DNA of 64,000 nucleotides, from contig NZ_HE610978.1 of NCBI RefSeq assembly GCF_000285495.1, forward strand, positions 648,525 to 712,524, read 5' to 3'. This DNA comes from Oceanobacillus massiliensis str. N'diop (GTDB lineage: Bacteria > Bacillota > Bacilli > Bacillales > Amphibacillaceae). Below, in pieces: positions 48,457 through 56,750 of the stretch; position 1 is the stretch's first letter; every line of letters starts with the position of its first letter. The translations under genes and the position numbers were made by a program. The notes under the pieces are model-generated. The model saw nothing but the letters and a program-made list of their open reading frames with translations. It made no database searches and had not been told where the DNA came from.

Positions 48457-48682
48457 GCTGTCACGCCCTTTCATTCTATTCTAACCAAGGTGATTGAATA
48501 TCTTTTATTATAGAGTGTGTTGCCAATGAAATAAACAAAAACATAAGCTTAATAAGACTTATTTAGAATCATATAAAGATTTTTTTGACAATGGGAAGCT
48601 GGATACTCCAGGCAAGGGTTCTATACATTTCGCAATCAACATTTGCATACAATGCCCTTGAGATATGTGTTCCTTGTCTTAC

Positions 48683-48716
48683 TAAAAAAAGTGCCTTTCT
48701 ATTTCAGAAAAGCACT
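48683..48716 (-). terminator. Terminator of the solute-binding protein gene
   Basis: On the minus strand AGTGCTTTTCT pairs with AGAAAGGCACT around GAAAT and is followed by T7, 16 bases past the stop. Confidence 0.9.
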
Positions 48717-48731
48717 CATCAGAAATTCATA

Positions 48732-49589
48732 TTAAAAATCCAATCCTTCTATTTCTTTCATTTCTACATCCGGTTTCTGGGAAGCATCCTCTTCAAAAAA
48801 TTGGATTGCCAATTCTGACAGGGTTCCGTCATCACGCATTTCCTGAAGAACATGATTGATTTCTTCTGTCAGTCGATCCGCATCCTTTGGCAGCGCAATC
48901 GACTGCTCAGTTGGTCTGAATTTCAAATCTGGATGTAAATGGATGTCCAGCTCCGGAAATTCAGCAATACCAAATTTTTGCAGATAATAATCATTGATTA
49001 CAACATCTGTCCTGCCATTATGAACATCGCGCAAATAAGCTTCATTTGGAGCGTTCCCATAAGTAATCACTTCCGCACCGTAATGTTCAGCGATTTGGCT
49101 ATATATGGTTGTGGCCCCGCCGCCAGCCTTTTTCCCTGCTAAATCTTCCAATGAATGGATTCCAGAATTATCATCCTTACGAACAACCATGGATGTATAG
49201 GAATATTTATAGGGATCACTGAAATTGAATTCTTCTTTCCTTTTATCTGTTGCTTCAATTTCATTGGCTGCAATATCTATTCTTCCGCTCTGAATCGCCG
49301 GAAGCATGCTGTCAATCCCCATCGTTTCAAACGTGATATCCAGGTCCATGCGCGCTGCAGCTTCTCTCATGAGTTCAACATCATAACCGGTTAGAGTGTC
49401 ATCCTCATAATACGATGCCGGAAATAACGTTCCCGAAGTCCCTACTACAATTTCTCCTGATTCTTTGATTTCTTCCCATCTTCCGTCTGTTGCACTTTCT
49501 TCGTTTCCACTATTTGATTCAGCACCACATGCCTGCAGAACCCATATAGCAGCTAAAATAATAGATATGTAATTTATCTTTTTCATCAC
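48732..49589 (-). CDS. Lipoprotein solute-binding protein, amino-acid type, orphan
   Basis: The 285-residue family 3 (amino-acid) solute-binding protein. It has a lipoprotein signal with lipobox VLQAC (Cys21) and the typical fold start GEIVVGTSGTLFPASYY, then TGYDVELMREAAARMDLDI, a SGRIDIAANEIEATDKR hinge and EEFNFSDPYKYS. Its acidic final part includes a short tail after the last fold helix. It would hand cystine, glutamine or another polar amino acid to an ABC transporter, but no permease or ATPase gene is next to it. It is flanked by terminators, so it is monocistronic; it must work with a transporter encoded elsewhere or act as a sensor. Confidence 0.9.
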   Translation of the reverse strand: MMKKINYISIILAAIWVLQACGAESNSGNEESATDGRWEEIKESGEIVVGTSGTLFPASYYEDDTLTGYDVELMREAAARMDLDITFETMGIDSMLPAIQSGRIDIAANEIEATDKRKEEFNFSDPYKYSYTSMVVRKDDNSGIHSLEDLAGKKAGGGATTIYSQIAEHYGAEVITYGNAPNEAYLRDVHNGRTDVVINDYYLQKFGIAEFPELDIHLHPDLKFRPTEQSIALPKDADRLTEEINHVLQEMRDDGTLSELAIQFFEEDASQKPDVEMKEIEGLDF

Positions 49590-49765
49590 GGTACTCCTCC
49601 TGTCAGTAAATCATCCATTGTTGTCAATCAATCAAAATTTACGTTATTTATTCTTTTTTGTCAAAAACTTCTATTCACATATAGAATGCCAGAGCATCTT
49701 TTACTATGAAACAGGATTAAATATAGATAAAGCTTCTCAAAAAGCAACCTGAAACTGTCCATAAT

Positions 49766-49793
49766 TTGGCATACCCTTGTTGAAATATGCCAA
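49766..49793. other. Inverted repeat TTGGCATA-N12-TATGCCAA
   Basis: A perfect 8-bp inverted repeat lies 20 bases past the stop of the phosphotransferase gene. It may be a weak terminator hairpin or a regulator site. Confidence 0.45.
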
Positions 49794-49813
49794 CCTAAAA
49801 ATTTATAAGAATC

Positions 49814-50563
49814 TTATAACGAGCAATAATGATTTATAATTCCCAACAGCCGCTTCGTATTCTCCGATGATACGGTTTCAGACAATCTTGCACCTGAGAT
49901 AATAGGAGCCCATTGGAAAATATCATCCTTGGCTATCCCACTTTTCTCGCAATAAACATGGACATACAAATCAGCTAACGCCTTTGAGAACTGAGAATAC
50001 AGAAGATATGTCCGATATACGTCTGCCCGTATATCTCCAGCACTGGAATCTACCCAATCGATAATGGTCACTTTTTCATTTGACAGAAGTAAATTAAAAA
50101 GATGAAAGTCGCCATGACATAGCTTCGTTTCGAAGGTAATAGACTCCATTTTTTGAATTAAGCAGGTTTTATGTCTTGCATCCAGGCAATTCACAGATTC
50201 GATTTGCCTTCTGATCTTTTCTCTCATCGGTTCAAGCGAATCAGGAATAATCTGATGAATCTTTTGCTGTACATCAATGGAAAGGTTCATATAATAAGCA
50301 GTCTGATCCTTGTTTTGTGACAAAATATCTCCGATTGTTTTCCCTGGGACATATTCCATAATGATTGCCTGTCTGCCAGCTATCAATGTGACATCTAATA
50401 CTTTTGGTACCTGGAGTCCGTAAGAATAAGCAATTTTTTGTTTATCTGCTTCATATTGAGCTTCTGTAAGGGGGAGATCATCACGAAACACTTTAATGAT
50501 CATTTCATTATGAAGATAGATTTTTGCTGTATTCCCTATTGCAATTGGGGAGCCTAAATTCAT
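49814..50563 (-). CDS. Aminoglycoside phosphotransferase-like kinase (APH fold)
   Basis: The 249-residue APH-family protein has a nucleotide-binding N-lobe (SPIAIGNTAKIYLHNEMIIKVF with the Lys) and IIMEYVPGKTIGDI as hinge. The catalytic loop is LCHGDFHLFNLLLS (H-G-D-x-H-x-x-N), followed by VTIIDWVDSSAGD, the D-x-D metal site. Families of this fold phosphorylate antibiotics or small alcohols such as choline or fructosamine; the substrate here is unknown, and resistance should not be assumed. It overlaps the DHFR-like gene upstream by 4 bases, so it is the last gene of a three-gene operon. Confidence 0.88.
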   Translation of the reverse strand: MNLGSPIAIGNTAKIYLHNEMIIKVFRDDLPLTEAQYEADKQKIAYSYGLQVPKVLDVTLIAGRQAIIMEYVPGKTIGDILSQNKDQTAYYMNLSIDVQQKIHQIIPDSLEPMREKIRRQIESVNCLDARHKTCLIQKMESITFETKLCHGDFHLFNLLLSNEKVTIIDWVDSSAGDIRADVYRTYLLYSQFSKALADLYVHVYCEKSGIAKDDIFQWAPIISGARLSETVSSENTKRLLGIINHYCSL

Positions 50564-51081
50564 GGTTTTTCTTTCCTTGAATAATGTAATTCTACAAATT
50601 GATTGAATCTCCTCGTATTTCTTAAAGTCAGTTCCAACTGCTCAAATCCTTCTTTAAATAACGGAATTCCCTTTCCAATCAAGGTAGGGGCTACAGTTAT
50701 AATAAATTCATCTATCAAGTTTTCTTTTAGAAATGACTGCAGCAGATCCGATCCCCCGACCAGCCAAATGCTTTTCCCTTTCTTTTTTTTCAGGTTGTCC
50801 GTAAATTCAACAATGTCTTCGTGAACAAACTTAACGTCTTCGGTTTCATCAAGAGAAGAACGGGTAAAAACGAAACATTCTTTATCCTTATATGGAAATT
50901 CTCCTGCTTGATGGTTCATGATCCAATCATAGGTTCTCTTCCCAAGTATAATGGTGTCCACTGTTTCATAAAAATCAGAATAGCCATTATCCCCTTCTCC
51001 ATCAACTTCAAATAACCATTCTAATGAATCGTCTTCCGCTGCGATGTACCCATCTAAACTTACGGCAATAAACAATACCAT
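50560..51081 (-). CDS. Dihydrofolate reductase-fold protein (RibD C-terminal type)
   Basis: The 173-residue protein of the RibD C-terminal/dihydrofolate-reductase-like family has VLFIAVSLDGYIAAEDDSLE at the start, FYETVDTIILGKRTYDWIM in the middle and KGKSIWLVGGSDLLQSFL with the NADP-binding G-G-S loop. These small reductases (YyaP/YwjB type) have unknown substrates. ATG at 51081 is chosen: it follows the GNAT stop by one base, and the usual family start is M-x-LFIAxSLDG. A longer start at 51120 would overlap the GNAT gene by 38 bases; it has a GAGAGGTG site, so it remains possible. Confidence 0.82.
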   Translation of the reverse strand: MVLFIAVSLDGYIAAEDDSLEWLFEVDGEGDNGYSDFYETVDTIILGKRTYDWIMNHQAGEFPYKDKECFVFTRSSLDETEDVKFVHEDIVEFTDNLKKKKGKSIWLVGGSDLLQSFLKENLIDEFIITVAPTLIGKGIPLFKEGFEQLELTLRNTRRFNQFVELHYSRKEKP

Positions 51082-51082
51082 G

Positions 51083-51589
51083 TTACGGCTTTTCCCTATC
51101 ACATCCTGCTGATCGTTCATTATTTGAAACACCTCTCAATTCCTTTGTCATAAATACGCTATGTATGTCCTCGATATAGTCAGCAAATGGCGAACAATAT
51201 CTAAATCCGAAGCTTCTGTATAATCTTCTTGCCGGTTCAAAAGCATCCATTGAACCCGTTTCCAAACTAAGCCTGCTATATCCGCGTCTTTCAGCTTCCT
51301 TAATGATATGGTTAAGCAGCTGCTTGGCAACCCCTTTTCTTAGATGCTGTGAAGAAGTCCGCATTGACTTTATTTCCCCATGCTGCCCATTAAGTTCTTT
51401 GAGTGCACCGCAACCCGCGAGACTTTCTGCTTCCCATACACTCCAAAAGGTAATCTCCGGGTTTCGTAATGCCTGAAGATCTAAAGCATGCATACTTTCC
51501 GGCGGTGAATGCAAGGCCATCCCTTGGAGATGCTCCTCCAGCAAACGAATTATTTCGGCTCCGGTTAAGTTATCAATTCTAATTTCCAT
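51083..51589 (-). CDS. GNAT-family N-acetyltransferase
   Basis: The 168-residue acetyltransferase shows the acetyl-CoA binding motif A as SQHLRKGVAKQLLNHIIKEA (R-x-G-V-A type of Q/RxxGxG/A), preceded by GCGALKELNGQHGEIKSM, and ends with RLYRSFGFRYCSPF, the common 'YxxxGF' end of GNAT domains. It acetylates an amine on an unknown substrate. It leads the operon with the DHFR-like and APH-like genes, all three typical of small-molecule or drug-modifying functions, so a detoxification operon is possible. Acidic C-terminal tail after FGF is somewhat longer than usual. Confidence 0.9.
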   Translation of the reverse strand: MEIRIDNLTGAEIIRLLEEHLQGMALHSPPESMHALDLQALRNPEITFWSVWEAESLAGCGALKELNGQHGEIKSMRTSSQHLRKGVAKQLLNHIIKEAERRGYSRLSLETGSMDAFEPARRLYRSFGFRYCSPFADYIEDIHSVFMTKELRGVSNNERSAGCDREKP

Positions 51590-51770
51590 CCTTCACCTCT
51601 CTAAATGTGATGTTAATGTTTAGCATTTTTTAACTTCTTTCCCGGCAGAACTGTCAGCTTTTCATCAAGGCTGGATTTATTACTGCAGCAGGTGCCTTCA
51701 ACGTTTCGCCAATCCTTTAAGTTCGGCTGGTTACATGGTTATAGTTCGGTTTCCATAATAAGGTAAAATA
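51590..51770. other. Upstream region of the GNAT operon
   Basis: This should hold the promoter of the GNAT operon on the minus strand; no good boxes are visible. The 550-base gap 51590-52140 also contains repeat array B and a short frame. Confidence 0.35.
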
Positions 51771-51858
51771 CTGATATATCGTTAACATTACTGATATATG
51801 CTGAAAATCACTGATAAAATCGCAATAATTACTGATATAAATGCATTTTTTGCTGATA
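51771..51858 (-). repeat. Array B: five TATCAG units with 20-21 bp period
   Basis: On the plus strand CTGATA recurs at 51771, 51791, 51811, 51832 and 51853 (steps 20, 20, 21, 21); on the minus strand this is TATCAG, the core of array A. Units read like TATATCAGTATTT, TATATCAGTAATG and GATATCAGCAAAA. Unit number and period match array A, but orientation relative to the flanking minus-strand genes is opposite. Confidence 0.75.
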
Positions 51859-51948
51859 TCTTATTGGATTGCTTGCAGCGGTCGTTTGAATTTGTGACCT
51901 GCGCCAGATCTGAGACTGGATTCTGACACCGTGTGTGCTGCATTTGAT

Positions 51949-52119
51949 TCAGCGCACATCGAAATGAGGATGATGTATCCAGCAGCTGGGCACTCGCCAT
52001 CCTTTGAGCAATATCCCCGCTCCCGCACCTGCAGCACCTACATCACCCAAAAATCTCTCCGCTAAATGCTCAATCTCATCCAGAAACTTTCCATTTATCT
52101 TGAAAGGAAATACAGCCAT
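51949..52119 (-). CDS. Possible small gene or remnant after the aldo/keto reductase gene
   Basis: A 56-codon frame starts at an ATG 21 bases after the reductase stop and reads MAVFPFKINGKFLDEIEHLA, then ERFLGDVGAAGAGAGILLKG and a Trp/His-rich tail. The first 25 residues look like a real folded start, while the tail looks like read-through into non-coding DNA. It may be a truncated gene. No family is recognised and the ribosome binding site is poor. Confidence 0.25.
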   Translation of the reverse strand: MAVFPFKINGKFLDEIEHLAERFLGDVGAAGAGAGILLKGWRVPSCWIHHPHFDVR

Positions 52120-52140
52120 TCCGCAATAGGCGATTTCCGT

Positions 52141-53061
52141 TTACAGCAGTTTATTTCCTGCCGATTGCCAGATATCGTACCACTCTTTTCTTGTCAACTC
52201 TACATCTGAGGCTTTTGCGATATTCGTAAGCCTTTTTGGTGTCATTGTTCCTACGATTGTTTGGATTTTTGCAGGGTGGCGAAGAATCCAGGCTACAGCT
52301 ACTGCTGATTTATCGACACCGTATTTGTCGCCAATTTCCTGAAGCTTCTGGTTTAATTCGCTGTAATCTTCATGGTCGATGAATAATCCTTCAAAGAAAC
52401 CAAATCGAAACGGCGACCATGCCTGAATCGTCATATCATGAAGCCGGCTATAATCCAGAATACTCCCACTGCGGTCTATCGCATTTTCAAATGGCGTATT
52501 CACATAGAGACCCTCGTTTATGATTCCTGAATTCGTAACACTCAGTTGCAGCTGATTGACGATTAGATCCTGATTGAGGTACTTGCTCAGTAAATCGATT
52601 TGCATCGGATTATGATTGCTGACACCGAAATGACGTACTTTTCCGCTCTCTTTTAAAGTCGTAAAAGCCTCTGCCACCTCTTCCGGTTCCATCAATGCAT
52701 CGGGCCGGTGAAGCAGAAAGACATCCAGATAATCTGTCTTTAAGCGCTTCAGACTCTCATCAGCAGATTTTAAGATATGATCTTTGGAAAAATCATAATA
52801 ACCATCACGAATAATCCCCGTTTTGGATTGAATGGTAATTTTCTCACGGATGGATGGTTTCATTTCAATCGCCTCTGCAAATATCGATTCGGATTCTCCG
52901 CTTCCATATATATCCGCATGGTCGAAGAAATCAATTCCCTGCTCCAATGCATTATGTATGACAGCCGCTGCATCTTCCATGGAGAGCTTGTTCATGCTCA
53001 TACACCCCAATGCTATGTGAGGTACCATTAAATCACTTGTCCCTAATTTCATTCGCTTCAT
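52141..53061 (-). CDS. Aldo/keto reductase
   Basis: The 306-residue aldo/keto reductase folds as a TIM barrel and reduces carbonyl compounds with NADPH. The catalytic tetrad is recognisable: Asp-Tyr in FFDHADIYGSGESE, Lys in TIQSKTGI and His in LDVFLLHRPDAL. The NADPH site appears at the C-terminus (IVGTMTPKRLTNI). The class resembles YdhF/YtbE-type general reductases of Bacilli. The start at 53061 (MKRMKLGTSDLMVPHIALG) follows AGAGGTGAT, whereas an upstream ATG at 53118 lies in AT-rich DNA without a site. It stands alone; substrate unknown. Confidence 0.93.
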   Translation of the reverse strand: MKRMKLGTSDLMVPHIALGCMSMNKLSMEDAAAVIHNALEQGIDFFDHADIYGSGESESIFAEAIEMKPSIREKITIQSKTGIIRDGYYDFSKDHILKSADESLKRLKTDYLDVFLLHRPDALMEPEEVAEAFTTLKESGKVRHFGVSNHNPMQIDLLSKYLNQDLIVNQLQLSVTNSGIINEGLYVNTPFENAIDRSGSILDYSRLHDMTIQAWSPFRFGFFEGLFIDHEDYSELNQKLQEIGDKYGVDKSAVAVAWILRHPAKIQTIVGTMTPKRLTNIAKASDVELTRKEWYDIWQSAGNKLL

Positions 53062-53213
53062 ACGATCACCTCTTGTATAGAATACGATAAGTTTAGCATT
53101 TTTAGATATTTCTGTCATTAATCCAGATTGGCAAGAATCCGCAATATAATCAGACCTAAAAAAAGATTGATTGTATTGGAATCAATCATTGGAGGAATCA
53201 AAAAGGTGCCAAT

Positions 53214-53245
53214 GAGGTGCCTGTCACTTCCCGAATTTTGTCGAA
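53214..53245 (+). repeat. Interspersed terminator-like repeat, copy 2
   Basis: GAGGTGCCTGTCACTTCCCG is followed by AATTTTGTCGAA. The left arm of the hairpin is degenerate here, so it cannot form the long stem of copy 1. It lies in the gap between the convergent-side ends of the aldo/keto reductase promoter and the cstA terminator. Confidence 0.75.
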
Positions 53246-53304
53246 TGGAGAGAGGCACTTTGGTTGTCATTTTCCTCTTTTTTCCAAATTGGGGATAATA
53301 AATT

Positions 53305-53352
53305 TAGCCGTCTTTCATTCTTCAACGTAAAGAATAAAGGACGGCTTTTTTA
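53305..53352. terminator. Terminator hairpin after cstA
   Basis: AGCCGTC...GACGGCT with inner ATTCTT/AAGAAT pairing, followed by T6 on the plus strand. It is 18 bases past the cstA stop on the minus strand, where its tail is AAATTTAT. Confidence 0.7.
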
Positions 53353-53369
53353 TTTAAATCCGCTCTGGT

Positions 53370-54800
53370 CTATGCTACTTTCGTATCCACTTCAATTTCA
53401 TCCACTTTATTTTTCTTTGCTTTGCCAAAGAATGCGATTGTCAGGAGCACTGTCAATATGAGACCGATCACAAACGAGAAGTTTAAGTCGAGTCGGAGTC
53501 CAATCTGCGCATTCAAGATATATACGAATACCATATAGGTCATAAAGATTGCTGGGACTAGAGAAACAATGTAGTTTTTACCCTTCATAAACAGATACAT
53601 GGTTCCAATCCACAGCGCAATCACTGCAGTTGCCTGGTTTGCCCACGAAAAATACCTCCATAGAATATTGAAATCTATTTTCGTCAATCCATAGGCAATG
53701 GCAAAGAGTGGAAATGCAATCATCAAACGATTGATAACATTCCTTTGGCCAATACCCAGGTAGTCGGCAATGATTGATCTTGCTGCACGGAAGGCTGTAT
53801 CACCGGAAGTGATCGGGAGAATAATCGCACCCAGAACGGCGACGGTTCCAGCAATTGCACCAAGCAGCGTAATCGCTATTTCATTAACTGCTGCTGAAGC
53901 TGTACCGGCAGCAATGACTTCGCTTAAGGTTTGTCCATCGAACAGGCTCATGGCGGCAGCTGCCCAGATCATAGCAATGACAGCTTCGGCAATCATCATA
54001 CCGTAGAAAATATAGCGTCCCTGTGATTCCTTTTGCGTCGTTCTGGAGATAATTGGCGATTGTGTCGCATGGAATCCAGATAGCGCACCGCAAGTAATCG
54101 TAAAAAATAACATCGGAAAGATTGGTAAATTATCCGGATGAAGATTCCCTAATGTCAATTCTGGAATCCGATAATCTGAGAACAGTAGCGAAATTCCAAT
54201 CGAGATGGTTCCAATCAACAGCACTGCACCTAATACCGGATAGATTCGTCCGATAATTTTATCGATTGGAAGGATGGTAGATAAGAAGTAATATAAAAAG
54301 ATGGCTCCTAAAATAGCACCGAAAGCAACCTTTCCATCAAGCAAAATATCGATTAAGGAGGCAGGTGTGGAAATAAAAACCGTACCTACCAGGACTAGTA
54401 ACAGCAAAGAGAAAGCGTTAACAATATGGCGTGAAAATTTCCCAAGGAACTTTCCGGCCAATTCCGGAATATGTGCCCCTTTGTTTCGAATGGAAATCAT
54501 ACCGGTCAAATAATCATGCACTGCCCCTGCAAAAATCGAACCAAGTACAATCCATAAGAAGGCAACAGGTCCAAACAATGCCCCCATAATCGGCCCAAAT
54601 ATTGGCCCCGTTCCTGCAATATTCAGCAATTGGATCATCGCATTCTTCTGTGTTGGCATCGGAACATAATCGACACCATCATTTGATGTATATGCCGGTG
54701 TCTTCCTGTCATCTGTCGGTTCGAATATTTTCTCGATGAATTTTCCATACGTAAAATAACCGACAATCAATAGCATGATAGATACTAGAAATGTAATCAA
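53370..54800 (-). CDS. cstA: CstA-family carbon starvation protein (peptide/pyruvate transporter)
   Basis: The 476-residue protein of the CstA family has around thirteen helices. Characteristic segments are AMIQLLNIAGTGPIFGPIMG, GAVHDYLTGMISIRNKGAHI, GFHATQSPIISRTTQKESQG and ITSGDTAFRAARSIIADYLG. CstA proteins import peptides or pyruvate during starvation. The length is that of the shorter Firmicutes form (yjiY/CstA short). The start is TTG with GGAGGGGG 7 bases before. A perfect cre box overlaps the start of transcription, so glucose repression through CcpA is likely, as expected for a starvation transporter. Confidence 0.92.
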   Translation of the reverse strand: MITFLVSIMLLIVGYFTYGKFIEKIFEPTDDRKTPAYTSNDGVDYVPMPTQKNAMIQLLNIAGTGPIFGPIMGALFGPVAFLWIVLGSIFAGAVHDYLTGMISIRNKGAHIPELAGKFLGKFSRHIVNAFSLLLLVLVGTVFISTPASLIDILLDGKVAFGAILGAIFLYYFLSTILPIDKIIGRIYPVLGAVLLIGTISIGISLLFSDYRIPELTLGNLHPDNLPIFPMLFFTITCGALSGFHATQSPIISRTTQKESQGRYIFYGMMIAEAVIAMIWAAAAMSLFDGQTLSEVIAAGTASAAVNEIAITLLGAIAGTVAVLGAIILPITSGDTAFRAARSIIADYLGIGQRNVINRLMIAFPLFAIAYGLTKIDFNILWRYFSWANQATAVIALWIGTMYLFMKGKNYIVSLVPAIFMTYMVFVYILNAQIGLRLDLNFSFVIGLILTVLLTIAFFGKAKKNKVDEIEVDTKVA

Positions 54801-54821
54801 TTCGTTACCCCCTCCGTTTAT

Positions 54822-54843
54822 TTGAAATCGCTTACAAATTATA
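54822..54843 (-). promoter_or_regulatory. cstA promoter -10 box with overlapping cre site
   Basis: On the minus strand TATAAT (54838-54843) is directly followed by TTGAAATCGCTTACAA (54822-54837), a full match to the CcpA consensus WTGNAANCGNWNNCWW. A cre at the transcription start represses. Confidence 0.85.
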
Positions 54844-54975
54844 GTATCGTTTATAAATTAAAATATCAAGTAGTTTTCGTTAAATAAGTTTAAAAATTCT
54901 AATTTTATTCAAAAAACGGTTTTCATTTTACAAATAAGTAGTATAGTAATCTATAAAACGAAAGGAGATCATCAC

Positions 54976-55674
54976 ATGGATAAGCATCTATTTCTATTTG
55001 GATCAGGACCTCCATTCACACCCCGAATGGCTGAACAGTTTGCCAATATAGCTTCAGCGAAAACCGGGCCCATTGCTGTTCTATTTATAGAGCGTGAAGG
55101 CTGGAGAGATTTTATGCCAACCTATACAAAGCCAGTGAAAGATTTCGGTCCGGATGATTATGAATACCTGCCGCTCCCTTCTACACCAATTGAAAAAGTA
55201 GTGCAATCTATATCAAGGTGTTCTGGCATTATTGTTGGCGGCGGTGTTACAAATCTGTACGCTGATTTTATCGTTGAAACCGCCATAGCAGATGCTATTA
55301 AAGAAAGGTTCCACTCCGGTATACCGTATGCGGGATTCTCAGCAGGTGCATTGATCAGTCCAGCAAATTGTGTTATCTCTCCAAAAGATAATGAGACGAA
55401 GTCATTCCAATCTCGAAAAGGCCTTGGATTGGTATCCGATCTGGTAATAGCGGTACATTTTTCTCAATGGGAAGATGAGGGTCATCTCAGAAACGCAGCC
55501 AATAAATTACCTGGCTGCACATATTACGGAATCGATGAAAGAAACGGTATATACCTAAAAAACGGAAAACTCCAAGACAAGGAAGGAGAAGGTATCTACC
55601 AGCTTGAGGTGCCGATCGGGGTGCCTGTCACTTCCCGATTTTTGTTGAAATTTGTCGAGCGTCCAGTTCAGTAG
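54976..55674 (+). CDS. S51-family serine peptidase-like protein with repeat-derived C-terminus
   Basis: The 232-residue protein of the peptidase S51 (dipeptidase E/cyanophycinase) group has the nucleophile elbow YAGFSAGALISP (Ser in G-x-S-A-G), the GGGVTNLYADF oxyanion segment, and a His later in VIAVHFSQWEDEGHLRN. Members cleave aspartyl dipeptides. The last 16 or so residues (VPIGVPVTSRFLL onward) are encoded by copy 3 of the interspersed repeat, so the original C-terminus was probably replaced when the repeat arrived. The catalytic core is complete, so activity is likely kept. ATG after AAGGAGATC. Confidence 0.85.
   Translation: MDKHLFLFGSGPPFTPRMAEQFANIASAKTGPIAVLFIEREGWRDFMPTYTKPVKDFGPDDYEYLPLPSTPIEKVVQSISRCSGIIVGGGVTNLYADFIVETAIADAIKERFHSGIPYAGFSAGALISPANCVISPKDNETKSFQSRKGLGLVSDLVIAVHFSQWEDEGHLRNAANKLPGCTYYGIDERNGIYLKNGKLQDKEGEGIYQLEVPIGVPVTSRFLLKFVERPVQ
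55614..55659 (+). repeat. Interspersed terminator-like repeat, copy 3 (inside a gene end)
   Basis: GATCGGGGTGCCTGTCAC, then TTCCCGATTTTTGTTGAAAT and TTGTCGA. The hairpin ATCGGG...CCCGAT with T5 is intact. It encodes the last residues of the S51-type gene, whose stop is 13 bases further on. Confidence 0.85.
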
Positions 55675-55829
55675 GAAGCGGTAAGGTTTGCAAATTAATT
55701 TTTACATTTATACCGGAGGAGGATTTTGGTGGAATAAAGGAGAAGTATTTAACTAGCAAGGGAATTTATAGATAGAAATGCTGCCTTGGGCCAGTCATGT
55801 AAACATACTCATAATTAGGAGGATTTTAA

Positions 55830-56750
55830 ATGATACTTACGCAGCGGCAAACAGAACGGCTCTTCCCTGTATCACTGGAGCGCCAGCATCATGATAGCAT
55901 TGTTTCCCATCTATATGAAAATCTGGCAATCCTCGAACAAGATAAGAAGGTCTATTATGATGCTGACAAAGATCGGCAGGCCATTGAGCAATATTACGCC
56001 AACATCCAATTTGATCATCCAAGTGATACTCTAACCAAGTCAATCCAGCAGCTTCTTCAGACAACACATACCAATCAAGTACGATACGATCCGAGCACAT
56101 ATGTATATCCATGGGTTGATTTAAAACCTGATGGAAAACTGACGAGTATCTATTCAGGTATAAACCGGAATCCCAAAGATATAATCGAGGAGGATTTTTC
56201 AACCTCCTTTAAGCGGAAAAGAAGAATGGAAAATCTCCTGGCAACAAGCAATACTGTCAACGAGGACCAGCTTGTGCAAATTGAAAAAGAGTTTCCATAT
56301 AACTGTGAGCATGCTGTCCCGCAATCCTGGTTCAATGAACAACAGCCGATGCGAGGCGATCTGCATCATTTATTTACATGTGAACCTGTATGCAATTCGT
56401 TTCGCAGCAATCATCCCTACCATGATTTCAAAGACTATGATCCAGAGGGAGCAACTATTCATAAAGTAAGGAACAAATGCGGCAAGGGCGAGGACAGTCT
56501 ATTTGAACCGGAGTACGGAAAAGGTGCCGTCGCCAGAGCAACGCTCTATTTTCTGCTGAGGTATCCGAAAAAGATCGAGAACGTCCATATGGAACAAATA
56601 GACATTGAACTCTTGCTGGATTGGCATCAGGCTTTCCCGCCAGACCTTTATGAACAGCATCGAAATCAGGCAATCTACGAGATACAAGGAAACCGCAACC
56701 CATTTATCGACCATCCCGAACAGTGCCTGTCACTTCCCGGTTTTTGTTGA
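55830..56750 (+). CDS. Endonuclease I-family nuclease with repeat-derived C-terminus
   Basis: The 306-residue nuclease belongs to the endonuclease I (NucM/BsnI) family. The catalytic segment NCEHAVPQSWFNEQQPMRGD contains the general-base His. HHLFTCEPVCNSFRSNHPYHDF and GAVARATLYFLLRYP follow, and the family's C-terminal landmark NRNPFIDHPE is at the end. The expected final residues after DHPE are replaced by CLSLPGFC, read from copy 4 of the interspersed repeat. No signal peptide is present, so unlike secreted BsnI it should stay inside or leave by another way. ATG after AGGAGGA. Confidence 0.9.
   Translation: MILTQRQTERLFPVSLERQHHDSIVSHLYENLAILEQDKKVYYDADKDRQAIEQYYANIQFDHPSDTLTKSIQQLLQTTHTNQVRYDPSTYVYPWVDLKPDGKLTSIYSGINRNPKDIIEEDFSTSFKRKRRMENLLATSNTVNEDQLVQIEKEFPYNCEHAVPQSWFNEQQPMRGDLHHLFTCEPVCNSFRSNHPYHDFKDYDPEGATIHKVRNKCGKGEDSLFEPEYGKGAVARATLYFLLRYPKKIENVHMEQIDIELLLDWHQAFPPDLYEQHRNQAIYEIQGNRNPFIDHPEQCLSLPGFC

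Noticed and set aside
49766-49793. TTGGCATA at 49766 as a sigma-54 promoter
   Set aside because: The bases 10 after GG are not GC, and no activator gene or start codon lies downstream in a sensible place.
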